64,000 nucleotides of DNA. It comes from Emticicia sp. CRIBPO (lineage in GTDB: Bacteria > Bacteroidota > Bacteroidia > Cytophagales > Spirosomataceae). The translations under genes and the position numbers were made by a program. This document shows positions 23,734 to 32,432 of this stretch, piece by piece. Every line of letters starts with the position of its first letter. Within the stretch, counting starts at the first letter, position 1. Below the pieces are notes generated by a model. It was given only the letters and a program-made list of their open reading frames with translations. It did no database searches and was not told the DNA's origin. The stretch lies in contig NZ_JAAAKV010000005.1 in the NCBI RefSeq assembly GCF_009905725.1, positions 370,197 to 434,196 on the forward strand, given 5' to 3'.

Positions 23734-25224
23734 ATGAATAAATTCGTTGTTCTCCTGTCTGTTTTTATTGTGTTTTCCTGCTCCAGGGATCATAAAGAGT
23801 CTTCAGAAGTTAATTTTTACACCCAGGGAAATACCAACCGTGTGGCCGCTGAATGGGAACCCGCCCTGGGAACCATGGTGGCCTGGCCGCTGAGTGTTCC
23901 TTACAAACTGGTCGTTGAGCTTGCAAGGGACAATCATTTGTACACACTGGTAGAAAACGAAGCTTCAAAAAAAGAGGCAGGGGAATGGTACACAAAATGG
24001 GGTATAAATCCAGAAAGCAATACTTTTGTTATAGCTCCGCAGGGCATTGACTCCTGGTGGGTAAGAGACTGGGGCCCCAGTGCTGTCTTCAGTTCGGACG
24101 GGAAAATGAAACTGGCTGATGGTAAGTATATTTTCTCCACCCCGGTTACAGATATGGCCTGTGATGATTCTCTGACCTTTATCTATCAGACCCCGGACAA
24201 AAAGACGATAAAAACAGAAACAGATGACAACGCCACGGCTTTTCTGGCCAAAGGGCTAAACATGGATTTGTTGGACTTGCCCTATGTAAATACAGGCGGA
24301 AATGTGCTGACGGATGGACTGGGCACCGCTTTTTCAAGCTGTATTCTGCTGAATGAGAATAAGTTTTATGGTGTTCCGAAAGAAAAATTCATGCAGCTGA
24401 ACAAAGACCTGCTCGGATTTGAACGGTACAATGTCCTTTCTAACTTTGAAAAAAGAGGCATTCAGCATATCGATTGTTTTATGAAATTACTCGACGAAGA
24501 GCGAATCCTGGTTATAGAACCTCCGAAAGACCATGAGCTACACCAGGTATATGAGAATATTGTAAAGAATGAACTGTCGGGGTTGAAGTCTGCTTATGGA
24601 CGGCCTTATGAGATACTCAGAATAAAAAGCGACACCTATGTGGAAAACAGGCTGGCGGCTTATACCAATTCAATCATTATCAATAAAACCATCTATGTGC
24701 CTTTGTTTCAGATCAGGGAAGATCACCTGGCTTTGAAAAGATGGCAGGAGGTAATGCCCGGCTATACCGTCAAAGGATTCACTTATGACCTGGGTAAAGA
24801 GCCTTTTCTGCCTCAGAAGGTAAAGGAACATTACATGACTTATGGCTGGGACAACGGTGACGCTTTGCATTGCAGAACAAGGGCGGTCTGGGACCCCGAA
24901 ATGCTTTTTATCAGTATGAAGAGAGTCGATCGTGTCATAGATTCAAAAGATAAAAGCAAAGTATACGCCACCATTATCGATTATAGCGGCAAAGGCCTTG
25001 TCAAAAATGAATGCAAACTGATGTGGAGGCTTGCGGGAGAAAAGAACTGGCATGGTATTTTATTGGATCAGGCGAATGATGCACAGCATTTTTCAGCAGA
25101 GATTCCCTTTGGTAAACCGGGAAATAAAGTGGAATACTATATTTCAGCGGCTTCTCATTCCGGGAAAACAGAAAACCGGCCGGCAACAGCACCTTCCGGT
25201 TTCTACTCATTTTCTATTAAATAG
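23734..25224 (+). CDS. Agmatine/peptidylarginine deiminase-family lipoprotein
   Basis: A 496-residue protein with lipoprotein signal MNKFVVLLSVFIVFSC. The core is a guanidine-modifying pentein fold of the PAD_porph group: AAEWEPALGTMVAWPL, DSWWVRDWGPSAVF, HIDCFMKLLDEERILV (His/Asp) and the catalytic Cys in NGDALHCRTRAV. Such enzymes hydrolyse guanidino groups of agmatine or peptidyl-arginine. The lipid anchor and a C-terminal beta domain of about 90 residues (from about 405) distinguish it from cytosolic AguA. The true substrate is unclear. Confidence 0.8.
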   Translation: MNKFVVLLSVFIVFSCSRDHKESSEVNFYTQGNTNRVAAEWEPALGTMVAWPLSVPYKLVVELARDNHLYTLVENEASKKEAGEWYTKWGINPESNTFVIAPQGIDSWWVRDWGPSAVFSSDGKMKLADGKYIFSTPVTDMACDDSLTFIYQTPDKKTIKTETDDNATAFLAKGLNMDLLDLPYVNTGGNVLTDGLGTAFSSCILLNENKFYGVPKEKFMQLNKDLLGFERYNVLSNFEKRGIQHIDCFMKLLDEERILVIEPPKDHELHQVYENIVKNELSGLKSAYGRPYEILRIKSDTYVENRLAAYTNSIIINKTIYVPLFQIREDHLALKRWQEVMPGYTVKGFTYDLGKEPFLPQKVKEHYMTYGWDNGDALHCRTRAVWDPEMLFISMKRVDRVIDSKDKSKVYATIIDYSGKGLVKNECKLMWRLAGEKNWHGILLDQANDAQHFSAEIPFGKPGNKVEYYISAASHSGKTENRPATAPSGFYSFSIK

Positions 25225-25267
25225 TATTCAAATATAGCAGGATAAGCTTTTGCTCCCGTGTTAGGCA

Positions 25268-26224
25268 TTATGCCACCTCTATCGCCACATTCCCCTTTTT
25301 GTGTCCTTTTTCTACATAGGCATGAGCCTCCGGTATTTTTTCGATGGGATAAATCTTATCAATGACCGGTTTTATTTTCCCCGTTTCAACAAGCCCTTTC
25401 AGAAAAACAATATCTTCCGCATTTTCACTGATCACCCCCGTCATTACTTTCCTTGAGCTGGTTAAGGAAGTCCAGAAACCCCGGATCATAAATGACATCC
25501 CGGTGGCACTCAGGATCAGTAGGCCGTTTCTTGAAAGCGATTTTAAACTGTTTGAAAAGGAAATTTTGTCGACCGTATCAAAAATGACATCATACTTTTC
25601 ATGATTTAATGTAAAATCTTCTTTAATGTAATCGATGACGTGCTCTGCACCCAGAGACTTTACCATAGCGAGGTTTGAAGTGCTGCAAACACCCGTAACG
25701 CTCGCTCCGAAATATTTCGCCAGCTGAACCGCTGTGGTGCCTACCGCACCGGAAGCACCGTAAATCAGGACTTTCTGCCCGGGTTTAATATTCGCTTTTT
25801 TAATAAAATGCAGGGCGGTAGTGCCGCCGAAAGGAATCACGGCTGCTTCCGTGTGGGTGATATTACCGGGTTTAAGGGCTATGGTTGCACTTTCGGGAAG
25901 GCATTTGTATTCTGCATAAGCTCCGAAACTCATCCCCGTACTGCCAAAAACCTGGTCTCCGGTTTTAAAAAGCCTGACCTTTTTACCTACGCTTTCAACC
26001 TCTCCTGAAAAAACACCGCCAAGGACGTTCTTTTTAGGTTTGAAGAGGCCAAAGAATAGCCTGACACCAAAGGGGTCGGCTTTTCTCAGCCGCCAGTCTG
26101 CGGAATTGACCGTGGTTGCCCTTATTTTAATAAGGATTTCATGGTCTTTGGGTACAGGTTTTTCGATTTCCTTAAGATGCAATACTTCGGGCGGACCGTA
26201 ATGGGTATAGGCGATAGCTTTCAT
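25268..26224 (-). CDS. Medium-chain quinone oxidoreductase-like enzyme
   Basis: A 318-residue MDR enzyme counted from the ATG at 26224 ([20 protein letters not shown]). The GroES-like N-terminal domain is followed by a Rossmann domain with [20 protein letters not shown] as the NADP-binding segment. No Cys ligands of catalytic zinc are present, so it belongs to the zinc-independent quinone reductase group. It is a single-gene unit whose minus-strand promoter element is at 26246-26253. Confidence 0.88.
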   Translation of the reverse strand: MKAIAYTHYGPPEVLHLKEIEKPVPKDHEILIKIRATTVNSADWRLRKADPFGVRLFFGLFKPKKNVLGGVFSGEVESVGKKVRLFKTGDQVFGSTGMSFGAYAEYKCLPESATIALKPGNITHTEAAVIPFGGTTALHFIKKANIKPGQKVLIYGASGAVGTTAVQLAKYFGASVTGVCSTSNLAMVKSLGAEHVIDYIKEDFTLNHEKYDVIFDTVDKISFSNSLKSLSRNGLLILSATGMSFMIRGFWTSLTSSRKVMTGVISENAEDIVFLKGLVETGKIKPVIDKIYPIEKIPEAHAYVEKGHKKGNVAIEVA

Positions 26225-26245
26225 TTCATTATTTGTTTGATATGA

Positions 26246-26253
26246 CAAAATTA
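26246..26253 (-). promoter_or_regulatory. -7 promoter element TAATTTTG for the quinone oxidoreductase-like gene
   Basis: On the minus strand this reads TAATTTTG, an exact TAnnTTTG match, 21 bases upstream of the ATG at 26224. Confidence 0.6.
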
Positions 26254-26437
26254 GGTGCCCCGGTTTTTAATCTCATTGACTTTGGTTAAGAAATGAAAAA
26301 TGGCTTTCTTGAGGTTCACATTTGCCTTATGATATGGTTCTCGAAAGACACGTTTCAATTTTTGAGGCAGGGGTTGTTAATAGTTTAATTTTCTTTGCAT
26401 CACAGATTTTGCATATATTTAAGAGGTACTAAGTCTC

Positions 26438-27349
26438 ATGAATATTCAGTTTATGAATACATACTTTAAAAAAGTAAAACATATACTTCCAACTTTTCTG
26501 ATGGTCGCTTTGGGTACTGTCGGAGGCCTTTTACTGTTCAGGTGGTTTTTTTGTCTGAAATACCCTGTCATCGCCATCAAGGAAGAATACTGGACAAGAA
26601 TAGCCATATTTTTTACTGTCATTCCGGTTTTAATCTGGCTGAGACCGAAGTTCAGGGTCCTGATTTTTCCACATTCTGCCAATGGAATATTCGGAGCTGT
26701 GATACTTTCCTGGATAGTTCTCGCAGCTATGGTTTACACCACGCAGGATTATCTCACAACTGCCGCAGGTACACTTCAGAGGCTGTCAGACATCAAAGAA
26801 ATCGACAAGGTTAAATACGCCAGGTTCTATACAATAGAAAGATTTTCAGTGGTGCCGGCTTACGGAGGGTCATACCTTGATTTTGTTTCAGGTAGAAGAG
26901 GAAAGATTAAAATAGAAGCGTATTTTGTCGTCCCTGTTTTACCTCACGGGGCGGGAGGGATCGATATGATACAGAAGTACTGGTTGGGTTTAAAGTTCCA
27001 AAGTAAAACATACAAAAGGTTCAGGGGTGAAGAAATAGAAAAAGAAAGTAAAAAGTTCTATCAGGAGTGCGTCAGGAAGATGAATGTTTATGATTTTTAT
27101 ACACAGGAGTATTTTGAAAGAAAACCTTATTCAAGAGAAAGAGAGAATTTCCTGAAAGCCGTTGAAGCCAGGACGAGAGAAAAAACGGATGAAAGTTTTA
27201 TTATTTTAGAGCCGGTAAAGACCAGATATGAAAATAGGAACGGCAAAAGGTTGCTTTGGGCTTTGGAGTCCGTAGGGATAGGAATATCAGTGTTCCTGTT
27301 ATTTCTCACGATCCCCGGATTCGATATCAGCAGCACAGATAAATCGTAA
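26438..27349 (+). CDS. Membrane protein resembling the N-terminal region of Bacteroidota rhomboid proteins
   Basis: A 303-residue protein with two or three helices near residues 15-95 (LPTFLMVALGTVGGLLLFRW and VIPVLIWLRPKFRVLIF), a soluble middle of about 160 residues, and a final helix at about 277-296. The pattern, including LIWLRP and the late VGIGISVFLLFLTIPGF, resembles the segment that precedes the peptidase domain in long Bacteroidota rhomboid proteins, as far as I recall them. The rhomboid serine protease domain itself is absent. The assignment is tentative. Confidence 0.5.
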   Translation: MNIQFMNTYFKKVKHILPTFLMVALGTVGGLLLFRWFFCLKYPVIAIKEEYWTRIAIFFTVIPVLIWLRPKFRVLIFPHSANGIFGAVILSWIVLAAMVYTTQDYLTTAAGTLQRLSDIKEIDKVKYARFYTIERFSVVPAYGGSYLDFVSGRRGKIKIEAYFVVPVLPHGAGGIDMIQKYWLGLKFQSKTYKRFRGEEIEKESKKFYQECVRKMNVYDFYTQEYFERKPYSRERENFLKAVEARTREKTDESFIILEPVKTRYENRNGKRLLWALESVGIGISVFLLFLTIPGFDISSTDKS

Positions 27350-27408
27350 ACAAACAATAATTTCTGTAAATTAGCCTTCACAAATTCAGAACCTGACGCC
27401 CAGACCTC

Positions 27409-27801
27409 ATGAAACAATCTTTTATTCTCCTGTTTTTGATAAGCAGACTTATCTCATGTACTACTACAAAGAAATTAACAGAGAAGAACCTGATAGGAGC
27501 CTGGGACAACAAAAACGGGCAGATATTGGTATTTAATCCGGGTAAGCAGGCCCTTTGGATCTTTTATTCTGAAACGAAGAGAGATACCTTTAATATCACA
27601 TACAGAACGGATTTTTTTAAAGAGCCAAAATATCTCGATCTGACGGACTTTAAGACCGGCCCCTTAAAAGGCCGGACGCTGTACGGGATCATAGAGTTTG
27701 AGAAAGATCATTCTTTCAGATTTGACTGTGAGCCTTCTCTGAAAAACCGCCCGATGACTTTCGGTAGCAGGCAAACGCAAAAATATTACCGCTTAGAATG
27801 A
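27409..27801 (+). CDS. Hypothetical lipoprotein
   Basis: A 130-residue protein with lipoprotein signal MKQSFILLFLISRLISC. The mature part is short and beta-rich, with NLIGAWDNKNGQILVFNPG, and resembles small lipocalin-like lipoproteins in layout only. I cannot name a family. The DinB-like gene follows after 31 bases. Confidence 0.65.
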   Translation: MKQSFILLFLISRLISCTTTKKLTEKNLIGAWDNKNGQILVFNPGKQALWIFYSETKRDTFNITYRTDFFKEPKYLDLTDFKTGPLKGRTLYGIIEFEKDHSFRFDCEPSLKNRPMTFGSRQTQKYYRLE

Positions 27802-27832
27802 AAAAAGACTTCAGGATAATCATAATTCAGAA

Positions 27833-28342
27833 ATGCTGATTACGAGATTTAATCAAACCCTTGACATCTGGCTCAGGGCGTTGGAGGAATATACTTTTGA
27901 GCAGCTTTGCTCCCAACCTTCTGCTGTCAGCTGGTCTGCAGGGCAGATGTACAGACACCTGATTGATGACACCGGTTTTTTTATAGAACAGATTAAAATC
28001 TGTGTTGCAGACCATGAGCATGCTGAGAAGAAACCCACATCATTCGGAATGAAAATCCTGGCTGAAAATGATTTTCCTGATGAGGCTATCGTGGGTGCCC
28101 CGGGCAATGCTTTTATCCCTCAGCCGCTTAGCAAAGAGCAGCTGGTAAAAGATATGGAAGTTTTGAAAATAAACATGAATGCTGCCGCCCTCCTCGTAGA
28201 TGAAAGTCCGTTTAAAGGCAGGTCAAAACACCCCGGACTCGGTTATTTTAATGCGGAAGAATGGCTGCAGTTTGCAGAAATACACCTTCGCCATCATTTT
28301 AGGCAAAAGAAAAGGATAGATGAGTTTTTGAAAACCTTATAA
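27833..28342 (+). CDS. DinB-like protein
   Basis: A 169-residue helical protein. Histidines in GQMYRHLIDDTGFF and FAEIHLRHHFRQKKRI match the DinB-like metal site (HLRHH at the C-terminal helix). The middle has a Gly/Pro-rich loop, GAPGNAFIPQPL. This is the third DinB-type protein in the window. The next gene starts in the same reading frame 12 bases after its stop. Confidence 0.78.
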   Translation: MLITRFNQTLDIWLRALEEYTFEQLCSQPSAVSWSAGQMYRHLIDDTGFFIEQIKICVADHEHAEKKPTSFGMKILAENDFPDEAIVGAPGNAFIPQPLSKEQLVKDMEVLKINMNAAALLVDESPFKGRSKHPGLGYFNAEEWLQFAEIHLRHHFRQKKRIDEFLKTL

Positions 28343-28354
28343 ACCCTGATCAGA

Positions 28355-28744
28355 TTGAAAAACATAATCAGCAACACCCTCCTGGTGCGTCTCGCTGTAG
28401 CGGTTATTTTCGGGATGCACTGTATTCCTACTATTCTTGACGGCTCTGTCAATGATTTCGGTAACCTGTACCTGAACAAGGTCGGCTTTGCCCCGTTCGG
28501 TTTGTACATTGCCTGGGCCGTTAAGCTGACGCACCTTGTATCCATCCCCTTCCTGATCCTGAACAAATATCTGAAACCTGTCGGCATCGCTAACATCTTT
28601 ATACTGGTCGTTGGCATCATCATGGTGCATTATCCAGAAGGCTGGTTTGTGGTGGGCGGGGGACGAAATGGCGTAGAGTTTAATTTCCTGCTTATTTTTG
28701 TCTTAATCACGATCATGTTTCCTGACGGATTGAAGTTTAAATAG
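28355..28744 (+). CDS. DoxX-like membrane protein, probable TTG start
   Basis: A 129-residue protein with four membrane helices, near residues 8-27, 44-65, 72-92 and 105-123. The start LLVRLAVAVIFGMHCIPTIL is typical of DoxX-like proteins. No upstream ATG exists: the frame is closed by the TAA of the DinB-like gene at 28340-28342. TTG at 28355 is the best start, with a GTG further in as an alternative. Initiation probably depends on coupling to the upstream gene. Confidence 0.7.
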   Translation: MKNIISNTLLVRLAVAVIFGMHCIPTILDGSVNDFGNLYLNKVGFAPFGLYIAWAVKLTHLVSIPFLILNKYLKPVGIANIFILVVGIIMVHYPEGWFVVGGGRNGVEFNFLLIFVLITIMFPDGLKFK

Positions 28745-28789
28745 AGTAGCTGTCCAGGCTACCTTCATAAATTTTTGTATATTCGTTGT

Positions 28790-29284
28790 ATGAGAATAGT
28801 AATAATCATCCTGGTTTTGACCGGAACTTTTCTTTCCTGTAAGAAAGAAAAAGAACTGGTGTCTTCAAAAGACATGGTGGAGGTTTACTTATTGAAAAGC
28901 GTGCAGCTGGTCAGTGGTAAATGTGAGGTGGAAAAAGGAGAAACTGAATCAAGCCCACTGATAGCTAATGAAGACATCCTTGGTTATTCGCCTGGGGAGC
29001 ACCGGTTCAGGATAAAGGATACGGCCGCAGGCAAAGTGAAGGCTTTGAAGGATGGTGCACCGTTTGCCGTAAGTGTCAACGGCCGAGTTATTTACTATGG
29101 TTTTTTTAAGCCGGGGTATTCAAGTTCATCCTGTTTTCATTCCATTACGATGGAATTGCCCTTTGAAGGTAAGGTATTCCTGAGGTTGGGTTATCCCGGT
29201 ACGATAGAAGGCGTGACGGTTGCCGACCTGCGTAATCATCCGGAATTGATTGCTGCCCTTTCTGCCCAGGGAAAACTTGATTAA
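28790..29284 (+). CDS. Hypothetical lipoprotein
   Basis: A 164-residue protein starting MRIVIIILVLTGTFLSCKK, a lipoprotein signal peptide with Cys17. The ATG at 28790 is preferred to a TTG at 28775. The mature part has two Cys (CEVEKG and SSCFHS) and beta-type segments, and I recognise no family. It is followed by an imperfect hairpin shared with the convergent ThuA gene. Confidence 0.68.
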   Translation: MRIVIIILVLTGTFLSCKKEKELVSSKDMVEVYLLKSVQLVSGKCEVEKGETESSPLIANEDILGYSPGEHRFRIKDTAAGKVKALKDGAPFAVSVNGRVIYYGFFKPGYSSSSCFHSITMELPFEGKVFLRLGYPGTIEGVTVADLRNHPELIAALSAQGKLD

Positions 29285-29285
29285 A

Positions 29286-29313
29286 TCCCGTCCCTGCCAA
29301 AACAGGAACGGGA
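29286..29313. terminator. Hairpin between convergent genes, possible bidirectional terminator
   Basis: TCCCGTCCCTG (29286-29296) pairs with CAGGAACGGGA (29303-29313) with one mismatch. T-runs on both sides are short, so termination strength is uncertain. Confidence 0.5.
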
Positions 29314-29320
29314 CAATAAT

Positions 29321-30091
29321 TTATAGTCCTTTACCTGTAGCCGCCCAGTAAATGCCGCCATACAGGTGATCAAGGAAAGTCTGGTCGGAAAATACCAGCG
29401 GAACGTGGCCCAGGGCCGTGTAAAATGCTCTTCCGCCATCAAACGGGTGATACCACGAAATAGGGTGAAAACCCATACCTTTGCCTTCGTTGGTTCCCCA
29501 TTTCACGACTGGGTTATATGATTTCTCATCAAGAGATACAAGGATTTTAAGGTCGTCCGACTTGCGTTCGCCGAATTGGTACCATTCGTCTGTCCAGAGC
29601 AATTTAGGCGGGAAACGCTCCATTCCCGGGAAGTTTTTATCTTCCACTTTCAGATAGGCCGTTTGTTGTGCCGGGTGTATCTTAAACATCATACCCACCA
29701 TTTTGACATACCATGGCCAGTCGTATTCTGTATCCGAAGCACTGTGAATCCCTACCCAGCCTTTGCCGGATTGGATAAACTTTTCCATGGCTTTTTGCTG
29801 CTCATCATTCAGGACATTGGACGTCGTGTTCAGAAAAATGATCGCATGGTATTTTTCCAGGCCTTTGTCGTTAAAAACGGCGGCGTTTTCCTGCCAGTCG
29901 ACACTGAAAACGTGTCTTTCTGCCAGTTTCTTGATGGCGGTTACACCTTCATTGATCGATTCGTGATGGAAGCCGTCTGTTTTTGAAAACAAAAGGACTC
30001 TGAACTGTGCCCCTCCCTGCGAGTAGCCAGAGAAGGTAATAAAAGAAAGTACAAAAATGAGCATGACCATGCCCCAGGTCTGATTTTTCAT
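29321..30091 (-). CDS. Secreted ThuA-domain protein
   Basis: A 256-residue protein with signal peptide ending in FSGYSQ. The start is the ATG at 30091 (MKNQTWGM); the open frame extends upstream only through a TTG-type codon. The rest is a ThuA domain, a glutamine-amidotransferase-like fold: LLFSKTDGFHHESI, FLNTTSNVLNDEQQ, GKGWVGIHSASDTEYDWPWY and HPFDGGRAFYTALGH. The family is linked to trehalose and other sugar utilization, but its reaction is not established. It is a single gene. Confidence 0.88.
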   Translation of the reverse strand: MKNQTWGMVMLIFVLSFITFSGYSQGGAQFRVLLFSKTDGFHHESINEGVTAIKKLAERHVFSVDWQENAAVFNDKGLEKYHAIIFLNTTSNVLNDEQQKAMEKFIQSGKGWVGIHSASDTEYDWPWYVKMVGMMFKIHPAQQTAYLKVEDKNFPGMERFPPKLLWTDEWYQFGERKSDDLKILVSLDEKSYNPVVKWGTNEGKGMGFHPISWYHPFDGGRAFYTALGHVPLVFSDQTFLDHLYGGIYWAATGKGL

Positions 30092-30241
30092 AATGTTAAG
30101 GTTGAATATTTGAAAAAATAAAATTGTCAAAAATAATGGTCATTAACTAATAAAATAGATGAAAAGAGAGAAAGAAAGGATGATCCGCACCATTTTTCAG
30201 GGTATTCGTCACATTTCCCGCTTCGGTATGTGAGGAGGAGG

Positions 30242-30249
30242 TAATTTTG
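30242..30249 (+). promoter_or_regulatory. -7 promoter element TAATTTTG for the histidine kinase operon
   Basis: TAATTTTG is an exact TAnnTTTG match 20 bases before the ATG at 30270. The purine-rich GAGGAGGAGG just upstream lies outside the expected transcript, so it is not a ribosome binding site. Confidence 0.55.
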
Positions 30250-30269
30250 GAGAAAATTATGAAAAAGCT

Positions 30270-31856
30270 ATGCTCACATTAGAAAAAATCAGAAAGTATG
30301 AAGCCTGGATCATCGCCGGGGCAGTCGTTATTTATGTCGTCAAGAGATTGTTCTGGTATGCCGGGGAATTTGACCTCGACGTTTTCATTGCCAGGAGGGC
30401 AGGAGTGCCTGAAAGTACCATCTGGGAAGATATCGGAGTCTACAGTCATTTCTGGGACACGATTTTCCCGACCGTCTTTTCAGGTATTCTTTTTCTTTCA
30501 GGCTGGTACCTGTTTCACTACTATGTTTATCCGGCCATATCTGAAAAGAAGTTTGACCGGAAAACACTTATCCTTTTCGGCCTGTTTGTTGTATCTGTTA
30601 TCGGGAGTATTTATGCCTATGATGCACACAAACTACACTGGAGGTTCAGATACGATGAACACGCGGAAATTATCGGTTTTAAAGTTTATTCCCTTTACCG
30701 CCACCTCTATGTTTTTACGGATACCATCGCCTTGTTTGTGATCCTGGCCGTTTACGAGGTGCTTGCCCGATCGTATTATTATCTTATTCTGAAGATGAGA
30801 GAAGAAGGCAAGTCATTCGGATTCCTTGAAAAGGCACTGACTGCCGCCATTATCCTGGCCATTCTGGGCTATGCGGTTTTCGGAAAGGTACCCCAGCTTT
30901 TCTGGAACGGCGTTTTTGCCAGCTTCTTTTATTTCCCGCTCATCGGCCTCAGTGTTGCGGCTGTTCAGCAAATCTATTTTAAACAAATCCTGCCTTTTAT
31001 CGGCCGGAAAAGGCCGGAGGAGCTGATGGCACCGGTTTTTATGGCAGGGGCCCTGGCTTTGGCGGGTAGTTTCTTTTTTGAAATCATGCAGCAGGCCACC
31101 TGGGCCGGCAATGGCCACACAGGTTTCAGGTTCAGCATGCGAAGCTATAAGGATATTTTCATCCAGGCAGTGGCGTTTTCATTCATGGGGGTGGTGATAG
31201 CCTTATTCAGGAGGTTTTTTACCAAAGAAAAAACCTCGTTAAAAACCGCCGTTTTCAATACCTCGGCCGAACTGAGCAACCTCAGGGCCCAGATCAATCC
31301 CCACTTTCTGTTTAATACCCTCAATACGCTTTATTCCGTCTCTTTGAAAGAAAATGCCGCACAAACGGCGGATGGCATCCAGAAACTGGGCGATATGATG
31401 CGGTTTATGCTCAATGAAAACCACCAGGACAGGATACCTCTGACAAAAGAAATAGAATATCTCGAAAACTACATTGAGATCCAGAAAATGAGGATCGATG
31501 AAAGTCACGAAATTGAAATCCGGGTCAATATCCAGCAACCAGGCCACGACTTTATGATTGCTCCCATGCTGCTCAATCCATTCATAGAAAATGCCTTTAA
31601 ACATGGCATCAGCCTCCGAAACCCTTCATGGATTTACATTACGCTGACCCACGACGACAAAAGAATATATTTCAAGGTACACAACAGCCTGCACCGCCAT
31701 GTCAGCGAAGACCCCATGATGCAGAAAGATAACAATGGCGTGGGATTGATCAATGTGAAAAAGAGGCTGGAGTTGATTTATACAGACAGATATACGCTCG
31801 ATATCCAGCAAAGCGAACACGATTATTTTATCTCATTAACCGTCCTGTTGTCATGA
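30270..31856 (+). CDS. LytS/YehU-type sensor histidine kinase
   Basis: A 528-residue membrane kinase. The N-terminal 310 residues contain about eight hydrophobic segments, alternating with soluble loops, and no recognised sensor domain. The His_kinase domain starts around 330, with the phospho-acceptor His345 in QINPHFLFNTLNTLY. The ATP-binding part has NPFIENAFKHGIS and GVGLINVKKRL. Kinases of this type phosphorylate LytTR regulators. It overlaps the thioredoxin-like gene by four bases, with the LytTR regulator third in the operon. Confidence 0.92.
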   Translation: MLTLEKIRKYEAWIIAGAVVIYVVKRLFWYAGEFDLDVFIARRAGVPESTIWEDIGVYSHFWDTIFPTVFSGILFLSGWYLFHYYVYPAISEKKFDRKTLILFGLFVVSVIGSIYAYDAHKLHWRFRYDEHAEIIGFKVYSLYRHLYVFTDTIALFVILAVYEVLARSYYYLILKMREEGKSFGFLEKALTAAIILAILGYAVFGKVPQLFWNGVFASFFYFPLIGLSVAAVQQIYFKQILPFIGRKRPEELMAPVFMAGALALAGSFFFEIMQQATWAGNGHTGFRFSMRSYKDIFIQAVAFSFMGVVIALFRRFFTKEKTSLKTAVFNTSAELSNLRAQINPHFLFNTLNTLYSVSLKENAAQTADGIQKLGDMMRFMLNENHQDRIPLTKEIEYLENYIEIQKMRIDESHEIEIRVNIQQPGHDFMIAPMLLNPFIENAFKHGISLRNPSWIYITLTHDDKRIYFKVHNSLHRHVSEDPMMQKDNNGVGLINVKKRLELIYTDRYTLDIQQSEHDYFISLTVLLS

Positions 31857-32428
31857 AAAAAGTCTCTCAAAAATTAGTTGTTTTATTACTCCTGGTTGGC
31901 GGGATGGTGCTGACCGGCTCTATTCTGGCGAAGAAATATTTTGAAATACAGCTGAATCAGAAGATCAGGATTTCTGAAGAGCTGGAAGCCACCGATCTGG
32001 GAAGTATCCTGTCAAAACACAAAGGATCGCTTTTGTATGTGGATCACTCATCGGTCAATTGCGGAGCCTGTTTTGAAGAGATGCGGGACTTTGTGCCCTC
32101 GCTTCAGAAACGGTATGAAAATAAACCCATCACATTTGTTTATCTTTGTTCAGAAAGCAATTACCCTTTGAAAACCATCAGCAACAGTGTTTTATGGCGG
32201 AGAAAGCTGGCCAGGCTCAATCCTGGAGGGTATCATTACCTGGTTAAAAATGAATTGAGTATGAAGGTTTTCAAACAAACTGTAAACGGGAAATCGGGAG
32301 AGATGCCGTATTATCCCTGGCAGTTTATTGTGGATGAATCAGGAAAAATCATCAACCGGCATGCGGTCAGGCCTTCGGATTCCACAGCATTATATAAACA
32401 ATTGGACAGTCTTTTAGCGACAAGATAA
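31853..32428 (+). CDS. Membrane-anchored thioredoxin-like protein
   Basis: A 191-residue protein. One N-terminal helix (about residues 7-27, KLVVLLLLVGGMVLTGSILA) is followed by a thioredoxin-like domain facing the periplasm. The redox motif is CGAC (Cys70, Cys73), and the cis-Pro is Pro155 in MPYYPWQFIVDE. Spacing and strands agree with the TlpA/ResA group, which reduces or oxidises exported proteins. It lies between the kinase (four-base overlap) and the response regulator (four-base gap), so the three are made together. Coupling of the redox state to the kinase is an inference. Confidence 0.8.
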   Translation: MKKVSQKLVVLLLLVGGMVLTGSILAKKYFEIQLNQKIRISEELEATDLGSILSKHKGSLLYVDHSSVNCGACFEEMRDFVPSLQKRYENKPITFVYLCSESNYPLKTISNSVLWRRKLARLNPGGYHYLVKNELSMKVFKQTVNGKSGEMPYYPWQFIVDESGKIINRHAVRPSDSTALYKQLDSLLATR

Positions 32429-32432
32429 CAGG

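Noticed and set aside
30229..30242. Purine-rich GAGGAGGAGG resembling a Shine-Dalgarno site
   Set aside because: It lies upstream of the -7 promoter element and therefore probably outside the transcript.
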